Positions 43,611-50,832 of a DNA stretch of 64,000 nt are shown piece by piece. Numbering within the stretch: the stretch's first letter is position 1; every line of letters begins with the position of its first letter. A program made the position numbers and the translations under genes. Under the pieces are notes generated by a model. The model was not told the DNA's origin. It searched no databases and saw only the letters and a list, made by a program, of their open reading frames with translations. Source of the stretch: Leifsonia sp. ZF2019 (GTDB taxonomy: Bacteria; Actinomycetota; Actinomycetes; Actinomycetales; Microbacteriaceae); the NCBI RefSeq assembly GCF_019924635.1, contig NZ_CP065037.1:2170001-2234000 (forward strand). Direction: 5' to 3'.

Positions 43611-44030
43611 ATGCACCCGTGGGGGAGACGAGGACTCGCGCTGGGCGCCGTCGTGCTCGCCTCCGTGGGGCTCGCCGGCTGCGGTTCCATCGGTCGGTGC
43701 GGGCAGGCGATCAGTCCTCAACCCGACATCGAGGTGGACGTCCAGCCCTGGATCGACGCCCATCCGGGAACGAATGTGCGGGTGTGCGTCGGCGGCGATT
43801 GCACGACCGGCTACGCCGAAGTGTCGCTGTACGTACCCTTGTCGACACCGTGGGCCACCACCGGAACGTCGATCGAGGTCACCGCTGACGCCGTGCAGGG
43901 CGCCACCGTCACCTCTACGACCAGCACGAGCGCGACGCTGCGCGATCTCGGCTGCGGGCAGCTCGGCGCGCGGCTGGAGCTCGACCGGCAGGGCGTGCTG
44001 CGCGCCGCGCGAGCGACTGCCGCTCCGTGA
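43611..44030 (+). CDS. small putative lipoprotein
   Basis: A 139-residue protein with a lipoprotein signal peptide: basic MHPWGRRG, hydrophobic core and lipobox LAGC (Cys24). The mature domain (~115 residues) has several cysteines and a beta-rich, Thr/Ser-rich look (TSTTSTSATL). I do not recognise the family. ATG at 43611; an open frame upstream to 43506 has no signal-like character. Confidence 0.65.
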   Translation: MHPWGRRGLALGAVVLASVGLAGCGSIGRCGQAISPQPDIEVDVQPWIDAHPGTNVRVCVGGDCTTGYAEVSLYVPLSTPWATTGTSIEVTADAVQGATVTSTTSTSATLRDLGCGQLGARLELDRQGVLRAARATAAP

Positions 44031-44051
44031 ACCGGAGGGCGCTGCCGTCGC

Positions 44052-44621
44052 TCAGCAGGTCCGCGTGCCCGCCAGTGTTCCCGAAGCCAAGACGTGGCCT
44101 GCCACGGCGGCCGGAAGACGGTCCGGAGATCCGACGGCGGCCATGTCGACCGGAGTGTCGAGCGCATACAGGTGGAAGCGGTACCGGTGGGTGCCGTGGC
44201 CCGGTAGCGGTCGCGGACCGGCGTACTTCGCACGGCCGAACAAGGTGGGCAGGAACCGGAGGGTGGGGTCGTCCGTGCGGAGCGCGCCCTCCGGGATCCC
44301 ACTCGGTCGGGGCGCGAAGGCGACGATCGTGTGCAAGGCGGGAGCCGACCGCGGCGCGTCGAGGTCTTCGAACACCAGCAGGAGATCCACGGTCCCCTCC
44401 GGCAGCGCGCTCCACGCCAGCGCGGGGGAGAGGTCCTTACCGATGAGCGGGCCGCAAAACCTCGCGGGGATAACCTCGCCGTCGCGATAGGCGGGGGAGG
44501 TCAGCTCGATCGTGCGCGCCGCGCGGAACTCCGGCGCCTCGGCGAGACTGCGTGCGGCGTCCGGCCGGACGGAACGGAGGGTTCGGCCGAGCGGCCAGAT
44601 GAGGGCTTCGACGGGATGCAT
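44052..44621 (-). CDS. YbhB/YbcL (PEBP, Raf-kinase-inhibitor-like) family protein
   Basis: A 189-residue PEBP-fold protein. Family motifs are SPALAWSALPEGTVDLLLVFEDLDAP (the anion-binding DxDxP region) and HTIVAFAP, then GTHRYRFHLYALD. Bacterial members are small cytoplasmic proteins of unclear function. ATG at 44621, preceded by GAAGGA. It lies 59 bp downstream of a MarR-type regulator on the same strand and may be its target. Confidence 0.88.
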   Translation of the reverse strand: MHPVEALIWPLGRTLRSVRPDAARSLAEAPEFRAARTIELTSPAYRDGEVIPARFCGPLIGKDLSPALAWSALPEGTVDLLLVFEDLDAPRSAPALHTIVAFAPRPSGIPEGALRTDDPTLRFLPTLFGRAKYAGPRPLPGHGTHRYRFHLYALDTPVDMAAVGSPDRLPAAVAGHVLASGTLAGTRTC

Positions 44622-44680
44622 GGTCCTTCTTCCAGGTTTTCAGGGAAACGTTCGTCAGAGGGGTGTCGCGGTGTGCGGCT

Positions 44681-45106
44681 TCACGAATCCGCGAGCCGGA
44701 GGAGCAGAGCGGCGGCGCGCAGGATGTCCTGCCGCTCGTCGGCCGTGAGCTCCGCCAGCCGGGCGTTGAGCCAGTCGCGCCGGTGTCGCTGGGAGGTCGT
44801 CGCCGCCGTCGTTCCCGCAACGGTGAGCGTGAAGATCACGCGGCGACGGTCCTCCGTGTCACGCGCCTTGGACACCAGGCCCTGCTGTTCGAGCCGTCGT
44901 ACCGTCTGGCTCATCGAGCCGAGGGTCACCCGGCCCGCCTCGGCGAGCTCGCTCAGGCTCTTCGGCCCCTGCTTCAGCAGGACGAGAAGGACGAGCAGTG
45001 CAGCATCGGGCACCTCGCCCTCCACCCGCTCCGACCGGAAGCGACTGTGCAGTCGTGTGACGGCCCGGCGCAGGTCTGCAGCGACCTCCTCGATATCCGT
45101 GCTCAT
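44681..45106 (-). CDS. MarR-family transcriptional regulator
   Basis: A 141-residue winged-helix regulator. The HTH region reads LSELAEAGRVTLGSMSQTVRRLEQQGLVSKARDTEDRRRVIFTLT in family order (recognition helix then wing). It probably regulates itself and the YbhB-like gene that follows. A 9+8+9 inverted repeat about 40 bp upstream of the start (45148-45173) is the likely operator. Confidence 0.92.
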   Translation of the reverse strand: MSTDIEEVAADLRRAVTRLHSRFRSERVEGEVPDAALLVLLVLLKQGPKSLSELAEAGRVTLGSMSQTVRRLEQQGLVSKARDTEDRRRVIFTLTVAGTTAATTSQRHRRDWLNARLAELTADERQDILRAAALLLRLADS

Positions 45107-45147
45107 GAGGCCCCTCTCGCTCCGGCTCCTCCGGATGCTGAGTACAC

Positions 45148-45173
45148 CTTAGCAGTTAATAAGTACTACTAAG
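45148..45173. promoter_or_regulatory. probable MarR operator
   Basis: CTTAGCAGT-TAATAAGT-ACTACTAAG, an inverted repeat with one mismatch, is AT-rich against the GC-rich background. It lies just upstream of the MarR gene and overlaps the end of the upstream phosphotransferase gene. MarR proteins bind dyads of this size in their own promoters. Confidence 0.6.
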
Positions 45174-45915
45174 CAATTGCCGCCCGCCATACGGATTGGT
45201 GGGCGGCGACGTAACGCGTCACCGCCTCCCAGTGCGCCCCGTGTCCGCTCGTGTACATCGTTCCCCACGGCTCCCGGCCGGTCTCATGGGCCGACCTCAG
45301 CAGCTCGTGCATCGCCGCCGCCCGCTCGTGCATGGTCCGGGGGAGGAGCTCCCGCATCCGGGCACTCGCGCCGTATCCGTCCACGAAGGCAGCGAGGCCG
45401 CGCGCTGCCTCGTGCGGCGGAGCGGTCACGTCGTTGAGCGTGAACGACTGGGCTGCGTACGCGAGATCCCAGAGCGCGCTGCTCGGACCGGCGCCGTCCC
45501 AGTCGATGAAGACCCAGCGCTCTCCGATCAGGAGGTTCCACGGCGCGAGGTCGTTGTGGCAGATCACGGAGGCGTCGGGCGGTGGCAGGAGGGTCTCCCA
45601 CACGGCGTCGCGTCCGGGTGCGAAGTCGGCGCTCGCGTCGTGAATGGCGCGGACGAGCGCGCCGACCCTGCCGAGCTCGCCGAGTGTCAGCGGGGGAGCG
45701 TCGAGAGCCAGCCGACCCGGCACGAACTCCGTGATCTGGCGGCCCTGCTCGTCGCGCCCGAGGGGAGCGGGGGCATCCACCCCCGCGGCTCGGAGGTGGG
45801 AGACGAACTCCGCGACGTGCGCCGAGGCCGCGGTCCACGACTTGCGCACCGTGCCGCCCACGCGGACGACGGGTCCGCTCGCGTTGCCGCCGGTGAGCTG
45901 CTCTTCCTCGTTCAC
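45169..45915 (-). CDS. aminoglycoside phosphotransferase-like (APH) family protein
   Basis: A 248-residue kinase-fold protein. The catalytic loop is VICHNDLAPWNLL and the metal-binding motif is FIDWDGAGP. APH-family members phosphorylate small molecules (antibiotics, choline, fructosamine); no antibiotic-specific feature is seen, so resistance should not be assumed. GTG at 45915 gives the typical NEEEQLTGGN start, and CATACT lies about nine bases upstream, fitting a leaderless mRNA. An in-frame ATG at 45987 would add 24 unlikely residues. Confidence 0.82.
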   Translation of the reverse strand: MNEEEQLTGGNASGPVVRVGGTVRKSWTAASAHVAEFVSHLRAAGVDAPAPLGRDEQGRQITEFVPGRLALDAPPLTLGELGRVGALVRAIHDASADFAPGRDAVWETLLPPPDASVICHNDLAPWNLLIGERWVFIDWDGAGPSSALWDLAYAAQSFTLNDVTAPPHEAARGLAAFVDGYGASARMRELLPRTMHERAAAMHELLRSAHETGREPWGTMYTSGHGAHWEAVTRYVAAHQSVWRAAIA

Positions 45916-46070
45916 CTGACCCACAGTATGCTCGTGCGAGAACGTGACACGATCCGAGGAGGTGAGCCCGATGCTCGAACAGTCCATTCCGGGCGCTCCG
46001 CGGAGTTCACGATCGCGCGACTGAGGTAGCCGTCGCGGGAGCGCCTTCCTGTCTTCAGAAAGCTGCGCTC

Positions 46071-46973
46071 ATGACCTCTTCGCAGAACGAACACCCCACC
46101 GGCACCGCCCTCGTCCTCGGCGGGGGCGGATCCGCCGGCAACGCCTGGCTGATCGGCGTGCTCGCCGGCCTCGCCGAGGGCGGCGTCGACGTGACGGACG
46201 CCGACCTCGTCGTCGGAACCTCCGCCGGCGCCACCGCCGCCGCCCAGCTCGCCGGCACCGACCCGCGTACACTGCTCGCCGCCATCTTGGACGCCCCGCC
46301 CGTCCGGACCGACGGCCGACGAGGCCCGCGCCCGACGGCCTCGACGCGGCCGGTCTCGACGCACCTCGAGCGCACCGACGCCCTCATCGCCGCAGCCTCG
46401 GACCCGGCCGACATGCGCCGACGGATCGGCGCGGACGCGCTTGAGCTCGCCGCCGCGAACCCGGCCCTCCGGGACCGGTGGCGCTCCACGGTCGCAGCGC
46501 GCTTCCCCGGCCACGACTGGCCGGAGCGCCGCCTGCTGCTCACGGCGGTCGACGCCCGCTCCGGGGAGCCGATCGTCTTCGACCGGGCAAGTGGAGTCGA
46601 CCTCGTGGACGCGGTCGCGGCCAGCACCTCCGGCGTCGCCGGCTACCGCATCGAGGAGCGCGACTTCGTCGACGGCGGCTACCGGACCAACGCGGACAAC
46701 GCGGACCTGGCGGCGGGATACGACCGCGTCCTCATCCTGTCGCCGTTCGGAGGTCGCACCCGCCTCCCGCTCGCGTGGGGGCTCGATCTCGCGACTCAGA
46801 CCGAGCGGCTCCGCGCCGACGGCAGCCGTGTCGAGACGATCTTCCCCGATGCCGCCGCCCGCGCGGCGTTCGGGGACGACATGATGAATCCGGCGACCCG
46901 GCCGCCCGCGGCGCGCGCGGGTCAAGCCCAGGGGAGGGTGGCGGCCGATCTGGTCAGGGAGCTGTGGGGGTAA
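46071..46973 (+). CDS. patatin-like phospholipase
   Basis: A 300-residue patatin-family protein. The oxyanion-hole motif GGGGSAGN is near the N-terminus, the nucleophile elbow is VVGTSAG (Gly-x-Ser-x-Gly) and the catalytic Asp is in VDGGYRTN, so the Ser-Asp dyad is complete. Expected activity is acyl hydrolysis of lipids. No signal peptide is seen. The gene stands alone. Confidence 0.9.
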   Translation: MTSSQNEHPTGTALVLGGGGSAGNAWLIGVLAGLAEGGVDVTDADLVVGTSAGATAAAQLAGTDPRTLLAAILDAPPVRTDGRRGPRPTASTRPVSTHLERTDALIAAASDPADMRRRIGADALELAAANPALRDRWRSTVAARFPGHDWPERRLLLTAVDARSGEPIVFDRASGVDLVDAVAASTSGVAGYRIEERDFVDGGYRTNADNADLAAGYDRVLILSPFGGRTRLPLAWGLDLATQTERLRADGSRVETIFPDAAARAAFGDDMMNPATRPPAARAGQAQGRVAADLVRELWG

Positions 46974-47134
46974 ACGCCGACGCTCCGCGGGACTGCCATC
47001 GGACCACGGACACTCAACTTGCCGCAGAGGCCGCCCACGTGCAGCGCTCGGGCACGTTGAGGCGTCGTACTACGGCGTCGGGGACTGCTGGTGCCTCTGC
47101 TGCGACGGGTCCCCGACCACGTGAAGCGCAAAGC

Positions 47135-48733
47135 TCATCCACGGTGCGTGACACTGTCCGCGCGGCGCTCCGCGTCGGACTCGGCCGGCTGTGCGTCGGA
47201 AGACTCCGGTAGGACGAGGACCGTCTCCGGAAGGCACGCATCGCCGCGGGGAGACGCGCCGTCCCGCCACCCGTAGAGCACGGCTGCCGCGCAAACGAAT
47301 GCGAAAGACAGTGTCCCGATGATCCACAACGGCATCGGTCCGATCGGCAGGCCCCACCACCACTCGATGTTCTTGTCGAGGTTGGGCCAGAACTCGTCCA
47401 ACCCGGTGGTGAAGCGGCGGAGGGTCACCCACTGGATGGTGAGATCGCCGAGGAGGGCGGCCACAGCCACGAGGATCATGTGGACACGACGGAGCCCGGC
47501 GTTGGCGCGCCGGAATCCGAGCAGGCTGACTCCGGCGAGGATGATCAAGATCGGGTAGAGGTAGCGCGACTGGACCTGCTGCCCGACGAGGATGTGGTCG
47601 CGCATGAGCCACAGCAGCGGCAAGAGCACGAGCAGCCCGACGAGTATGGCGATACTGAGCCCCTTGCGCAGGCTGAGGCGCCGGAGCCCGAGGAACACCA
47701 CACCGCCGAAGGCGAGCAGCACGGGGAACCAGATCATCCCCGGCACGGCGGTGCCCAGCCAGAGCGAGCGTCCCGCCACGGGCGCTCCGAACGCTCCCGC
47801 CCACAAGTCGGGAAGGCGGATCAGGTTGTTCCAGAGCAGGTCGGTCCAACTCGTCGGCACACTCCCGATCGGGCTCGAGATGTTCTCCCCGCCCAGGTTG
47901 ACCGCTCGAGTCTGACTCGAGGTGAGGTAGCTCGCGCCGGCGATGCCGACGAGGATGACCGGGAAGATCGCGCGGACCAGGAAGGCGCGCGTCGGGCGGG
48001 CTTTGAGGATTCCGACCAACACGATCGCCACCGCGGCGTAGGCGGCGGAATCCGCCCGCGAGCCCGCGGCGATCACCATCGCGATGAGAGCCAGTGCCGC
48101 CAGCCCCACACGGCGTCCCCGTGACTCCGTCTCGAAGTATCCCAGCACCGCCAGCCAGAGTGTCGTGGCCGAGAGCACACCCCATCCGCTCGGATTGATG
48201 CTGGCGATCAGGAAGACGCCGAAGGGGACGACGGTCGCCAACGACGCCCACACCAGGAGTCCCCGCCGCGGGCGCGGAAGCAGGAGGAAAAGCCCTGTCA
48301 TCACCACGACATAGAGCAGCGAATTGAACGCGCGCATGAGCAGAACCGATGTCGAGATGTTCGTACTCGCGAAGATGCTCATGGTGGCGTAGAAGACGGG
48401 TGGGTAGGAACCGGTGAAGTTGCCTCGGTCCGTATCCGTGAGCACCGACGACGGTGTGGCGGGGCACGACGCGGACTGATCGGGGAGGTTGTTGAAGCAC
48501 TGACTCGCCACGAGAAGCTCGACCGGCACGCGACGATGCGCGTCGTCAGATCCTGCTTCGCAGAGGCCGTCCCGCACGCCCAGGCCGCACCAGGAGCTCG
48601 TGAGGTGGAAGTCCTCGTCGGCGCTCGAACCGACCGGGGATGACGCACTCCAGCTGAGGAGGGCGACGAGCAGAGCGAGGGGGGCGAGGCAATAGGCAAC
48701 GATCCGGAGGATCCGGGAGGGTCGCTCGATCAC
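47135..48733 (-). CDS. DUF2142 family polytopic membrane protein
   Basis: A 532-residue membrane protein with about eleven helices. It matches DUF2142 by FTGSYPPVFYATMSIFAS, LMRAFNSLLYV and GVFLIASINPSGW, followed later by GQQVQSRYLYPILII. DUF2142 proteins have a GT-C glycosyltransferase-like layout and are commonly linked to cell-surface polysaccharide or glycolipid assembly, but activity is unproven. Start GTG at 48733. The C-terminal ~35 residues are a charged cytoplasmic tail. Confidence 0.85.
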   Translation of the reverse strand: MIERPSRILRIVAYCLAPLALLVALLSWSASSPVGSSADEDFHLTSSWCGLGVRDGLCEAGSDDAHRRVPVELLVASQCFNNLPDQSASCPATPSSVLTDTDRGNFTGSYPPVFYATMSIFASTNISTSVLLMRAFNSLLYVVVMTGLFLLLPRPRRGLLVWASLATVVPFGVFLIASINPSGWGVLSATTLWLAVLGYFETESRGRRVGLAALALIAMVIAAGSRADSAAYAAVAIVLVGILKARPTRAFLVRAIFPVILVGIAGASYLTSSQTRAVNLGGENISSPIGSVPTSWTDLLWNNLIRLPDLWAGAFGAPVAGRSLWLGTAVPGMIWFPVLLAFGGVVFLGLRRLSLRKGLSIAILVGLLVLLPLLWLMRDHILVGQQVQSRYLYPILIILAGVSLLGFRRANAGLRRVHMILVAVAALLGDLTIQWVTLRRFTTGLDEFWPNLDKNIEWWWGLPIGPMPLWIIGTLSFAFVCAAAVLYGWRDGASPRGDACLPETVLVLPESSDAQPAESDAERRADSVTHRG

Positions 48734-49097
48734 TGTGAAATCCGTTCGATTCGGCCGGCAGGAGGCGCCGGGGCGCCCACCGAATCTACTACGTGGTGCG
48801 GAGTCCGCCTTCCGCCGCAGGGCGGTCCGGATCTGCGGCGTCGCGGCGCGCAGCGGGACTCGGGGTCGGATGCCCCCTCGACCGCGGCGATCTCGAACCG
48901 GCTCCCGTCTCGCCGCTCGGACGATACCGGCCGTTTTCGGGAGTGGACATCAGGGGGAGGACGGCCGATGGAGGGTGGAGCGGCTGGACCGAAGATCCGC
49001 ACGATGAGGCCGGTCGGCGGGTGGGTCCTCTGCGCTGTCGGAGCGGAAAAGGCGTCCGCCCGCGCCGTGACAGCTCACGGACGCGCGGCGGCACCGC
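48734..49097. other. gene-free interval with ars-operon terminator
   Basis: About 360 bp between the DUF2142 gene start and the arsC stop. It contains a terminator hairpin for the ars operon (49047-49084). Several short open frames cross it but none has a convincing start, composition or family pattern. This may be the left boundary of the accessory region that follows. Confidence 0.4.
49047..49084 (-). terminator. Rho-independent-type terminator of the ars operon
   Basis: GCGTCCG (49052-49058) pairs with CGGACGC (49078-49084). Read on the minus strand the hairpin is followed by CCTTTTCC, a short T-run. It lies 14 bp beyond the arsC stop. Confidence 0.5.
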
Positions 49098-49532
49098 TCA
49101 CGCCGTCGCGGGCAGCAGCTCGTCGAGAAGATCCTGCACGCGCCGCTTGATCTCGTCGCGGATCGGGCGGACCTCCTCGACCGGGCGCCCGGCGGGGTCG
49201 GTGAGGTCCCAGTCCTCGTAGCGCTTTCCGGGGAAGACCGGGCAGGTCTCGCCGCAGCCCATCGTGATCACCACGTCCGATTCCTTGACGGCCTCGGCGG
49301 TGAGGATCGTGGGCTGCCCTCCGGCGATGTCGATGCCTTCTTCGGCCATGACCTGGACGGCGACGGGGTTGATCTGGTCCTTGGGCTCGGAGCCGGCGGA
49401 GAGGACCTCGACGCGTCCTCCGGAGAGTTCGCGCATGAAGCCGGCGGCCATCTGGGAGCGGCCGGCGTTGTGGACGCAGACGAACAGGACAGTAGGAGGG
49501 GAGGAGGTCACCCGATTAACATAGACGCTCAT
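49098..49532 (-). CDS. arsC: arsenate reductase, LMW-PTP type
   Basis: A 144-residue thiol-dependent arsenate reductase of the low-molecular-weight phosphatase fold. The P-loop is VCVHNAGRSQ (CX5R), and later cysteines appear in MGCGETCPVFPG, as in actinobacterial ArsC enzymes. ATG at 49532 overlaps the stop of the upstream ArsR-ArsC fusion gene (ATGA). GTG at 49511 is an alternative start with TATGTT just upstream. It reduces arsenate to arsenite; no arsenite efflux gene (arsB or acr3) is in the window. Confidence 0.9.
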   Translation of the reverse strand: MSVYVNRVTSSPPTVLFVCVHNAGRSQMAAGFMRELSGGRVEVLSAGSEPKDQINPVAVQVMAEEGIDIAGGQPTILTAEAVKESDVVITMGCGETCPVFPGKRYEDWDLTDPAGRPVEEVRPIRDEIKRRVQDLLDELLPATA

Positions 49533-49537
49533 CTATG
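49520..49537. promoter_or_regulatory. inverted repeat at the arsC start, possible ArsR operator
   Basis: CATAGA-CGCTCA-TCTATG is a perfect 6+6+6 inverted repeat covering the junction of the ArsR-ArsC fusion stop and the arsC ATG. Dyads of this kind are bound by ArsR-family repressors. Its place inside the operon suggests an internal, separately controlled arsC promoter. Confidence 0.45.
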
Positions 49538-50458
49538 CAATGGGGAAGGGGCGCGTTCGTCGCGGCACGGCCATTCGCTCTCGATCCGGCCCAGCAGTTC
49601 CCGGACGCGGTGCTCGATGTCGTCGCGGATCGCCCGGACGGCGGTGAGAGGCCGTCCGACCGGGTCGGGGATGTCCCAGTCCAGGTACTCCCGCCCCGGG
49701 AGGATCGGGCACGCATCGCCGCAGCCCATCGTGATCACGTAATCCGCCGCCCGGACGGCCTCGTCGGTCAGCGGCTTCGGGAACTCGCCGCCCAGCGGAG
49801 TGCCCACCTCATCGAGCACAGTCACGATCGTGGACCGCACCGCGTCCGCCGGATCGGAGCCGGCCGTCCGCACGACGACCCGATCACCGGCGAGCTGGCG
49901 CAGGATCGCCGAGGCGAGCTGAGAACGTCCGGCGTTCTGCACACAGACGAACAGGACGCGCGGCACCGCGTGCCGCTCCCGGCGGACCGACAGCACCGCA
50001 TCCAACCGGTCGACGGCGAACGCACTGGCCGACGACGCCCGGTTCGGCCGACCGTCGAGACGGTCATAGCTGTCCGCGACGCACTCCGCGACGGTCTCGC
50101 GCGAGAGGATGCCGCGGTAGCGCTCGGTGAGGTCGGCGACGATCCGGGGGAGCGCGGCCGCCTGATCCGCCGGCCGGCCGTCGCCCCCGACGATCTCCGC
50201 GACACGGCCGGCCGCCGACGGCGTGACCGAGTACCAGGCGATCCGCCCCTCCTTCGTCCGCTCGACCAGGCCCGCCTCGCGGAGCAGTCCCAGGTGGTGG
50301 GAGACAGTCGGCTGCTGCAGGCCGAGCCGCTCAGCGAGAGGCGTGACCGCCTCTCGACCGTCCGGCGCGTCGAGCAGCATCCGCAGGATGGCCGCGCGGG
50401 TGGGATCGCTGATCCGCTTCAGGTCGCGCATCGCAGCGTCGTCCGGTCTCCGATCCAT
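49529..50458 (-). CDS. ArsR-ArsC fusion: HTH repressor joined to arsenate reductase
   Basis: A 309-residue two-domain protein. Residues ~10-95 are an ArsR-type winged helix (LQQPTVSHHLGLLREAGLVERTKEGRIAWYSV). Residues ~165-300 are an LMW-PTP-type arsenate reductase with P-loop VCVQNAGRSQ and MGCGDACPILPG. The usual ArsR sensor ELCVCD is replaced by REAVTPLAERLGL, so the canonical As(III)-binding cysteines are missing. ATG at 50458 starts MDRRPDDAAMRDLKRISDPTR; the frame is open to 50668 but without homology. It is coupled to a second arsC by ATGA overlap. Repression and reduction may be linked in one protein. Confidence 0.88.
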   Translation of the reverse strand: MDRRPDDAAMRDLKRISDPTRAAILRMLLDAPDGREAVTPLAERLGLQQPTVSHHLGLLREAGLVERTKEGRIAWYSVTPSAAGRVAEIVGGDGRPADQAAALPRIVADLTERYRGILSRETVAECVADSYDRLDGRPNRASSASAFAVDRLDAVLSVRRERHAVPRVLFVCVQNAGRSQLASAILRQLAGDRVVVRTAGSDPADAVRSTIVTVLDEVGTPLGGEFPKPLTDEAVRAADYVITMGCGDACPILPGREYLDWDIPDPVGRPLTAVRAIRDDIEHRVRELLGRIESEWPCRDERAPSPLHR

Positions 50459-50832
50459 AGCGGGGAGTCTATGCGTGCGGGAGGGCGGTGAACCGGCCGA
50501 GCGCCCGTCTGCGGCGGCGCGCCACCGCGGTCGCGGCAGTATGGGACGGGTTCGATGCGCGGGTGGACGCGGGCACGTCGGGCGGGTGAAGGTGGATCGC
50601 TCGTGAAATTTCAGTCGGCGCGACGGGGTACACCGAGGAGGGGCGATGATCCGTGACAGGCATCGCACCGGCGAGATGTGGACGATGATCAGCAGGTCAT
50701 CGAAGCACCTTAAGTTGCGATCTCGGTCGTGTACGTTTTCTCATCGACTCCTACTTCTCTTGCAGGTTCTCGCACCCCTAGATTTTTCCTACGCTCGACA
50801 GTTCGGGGCGTGGGGCTGGCGAGGGGGATTCC
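50459..50832. other. gene-free interval upstream of the RHS gene
   Basis: About 370 bp between the divergent ars fusion gene and the RHS gene; it must hold both promoters. The right half (50700-50800) is richer in A/T than its surroundings. A short open frame from ATG 50646 has GAGGAGG four bases upstream but overlaps the RHS gene out of frame and resembles nothing known. No clear -35/-10 pair was found. Confidence 0.35.

Noticed and set aside
45169..45915. Possible aminoglycoside resistance gene
   Set aside because: Only the general APH kinase motifs are present; nothing ties it to antibiotics, so resistance is not claimed.
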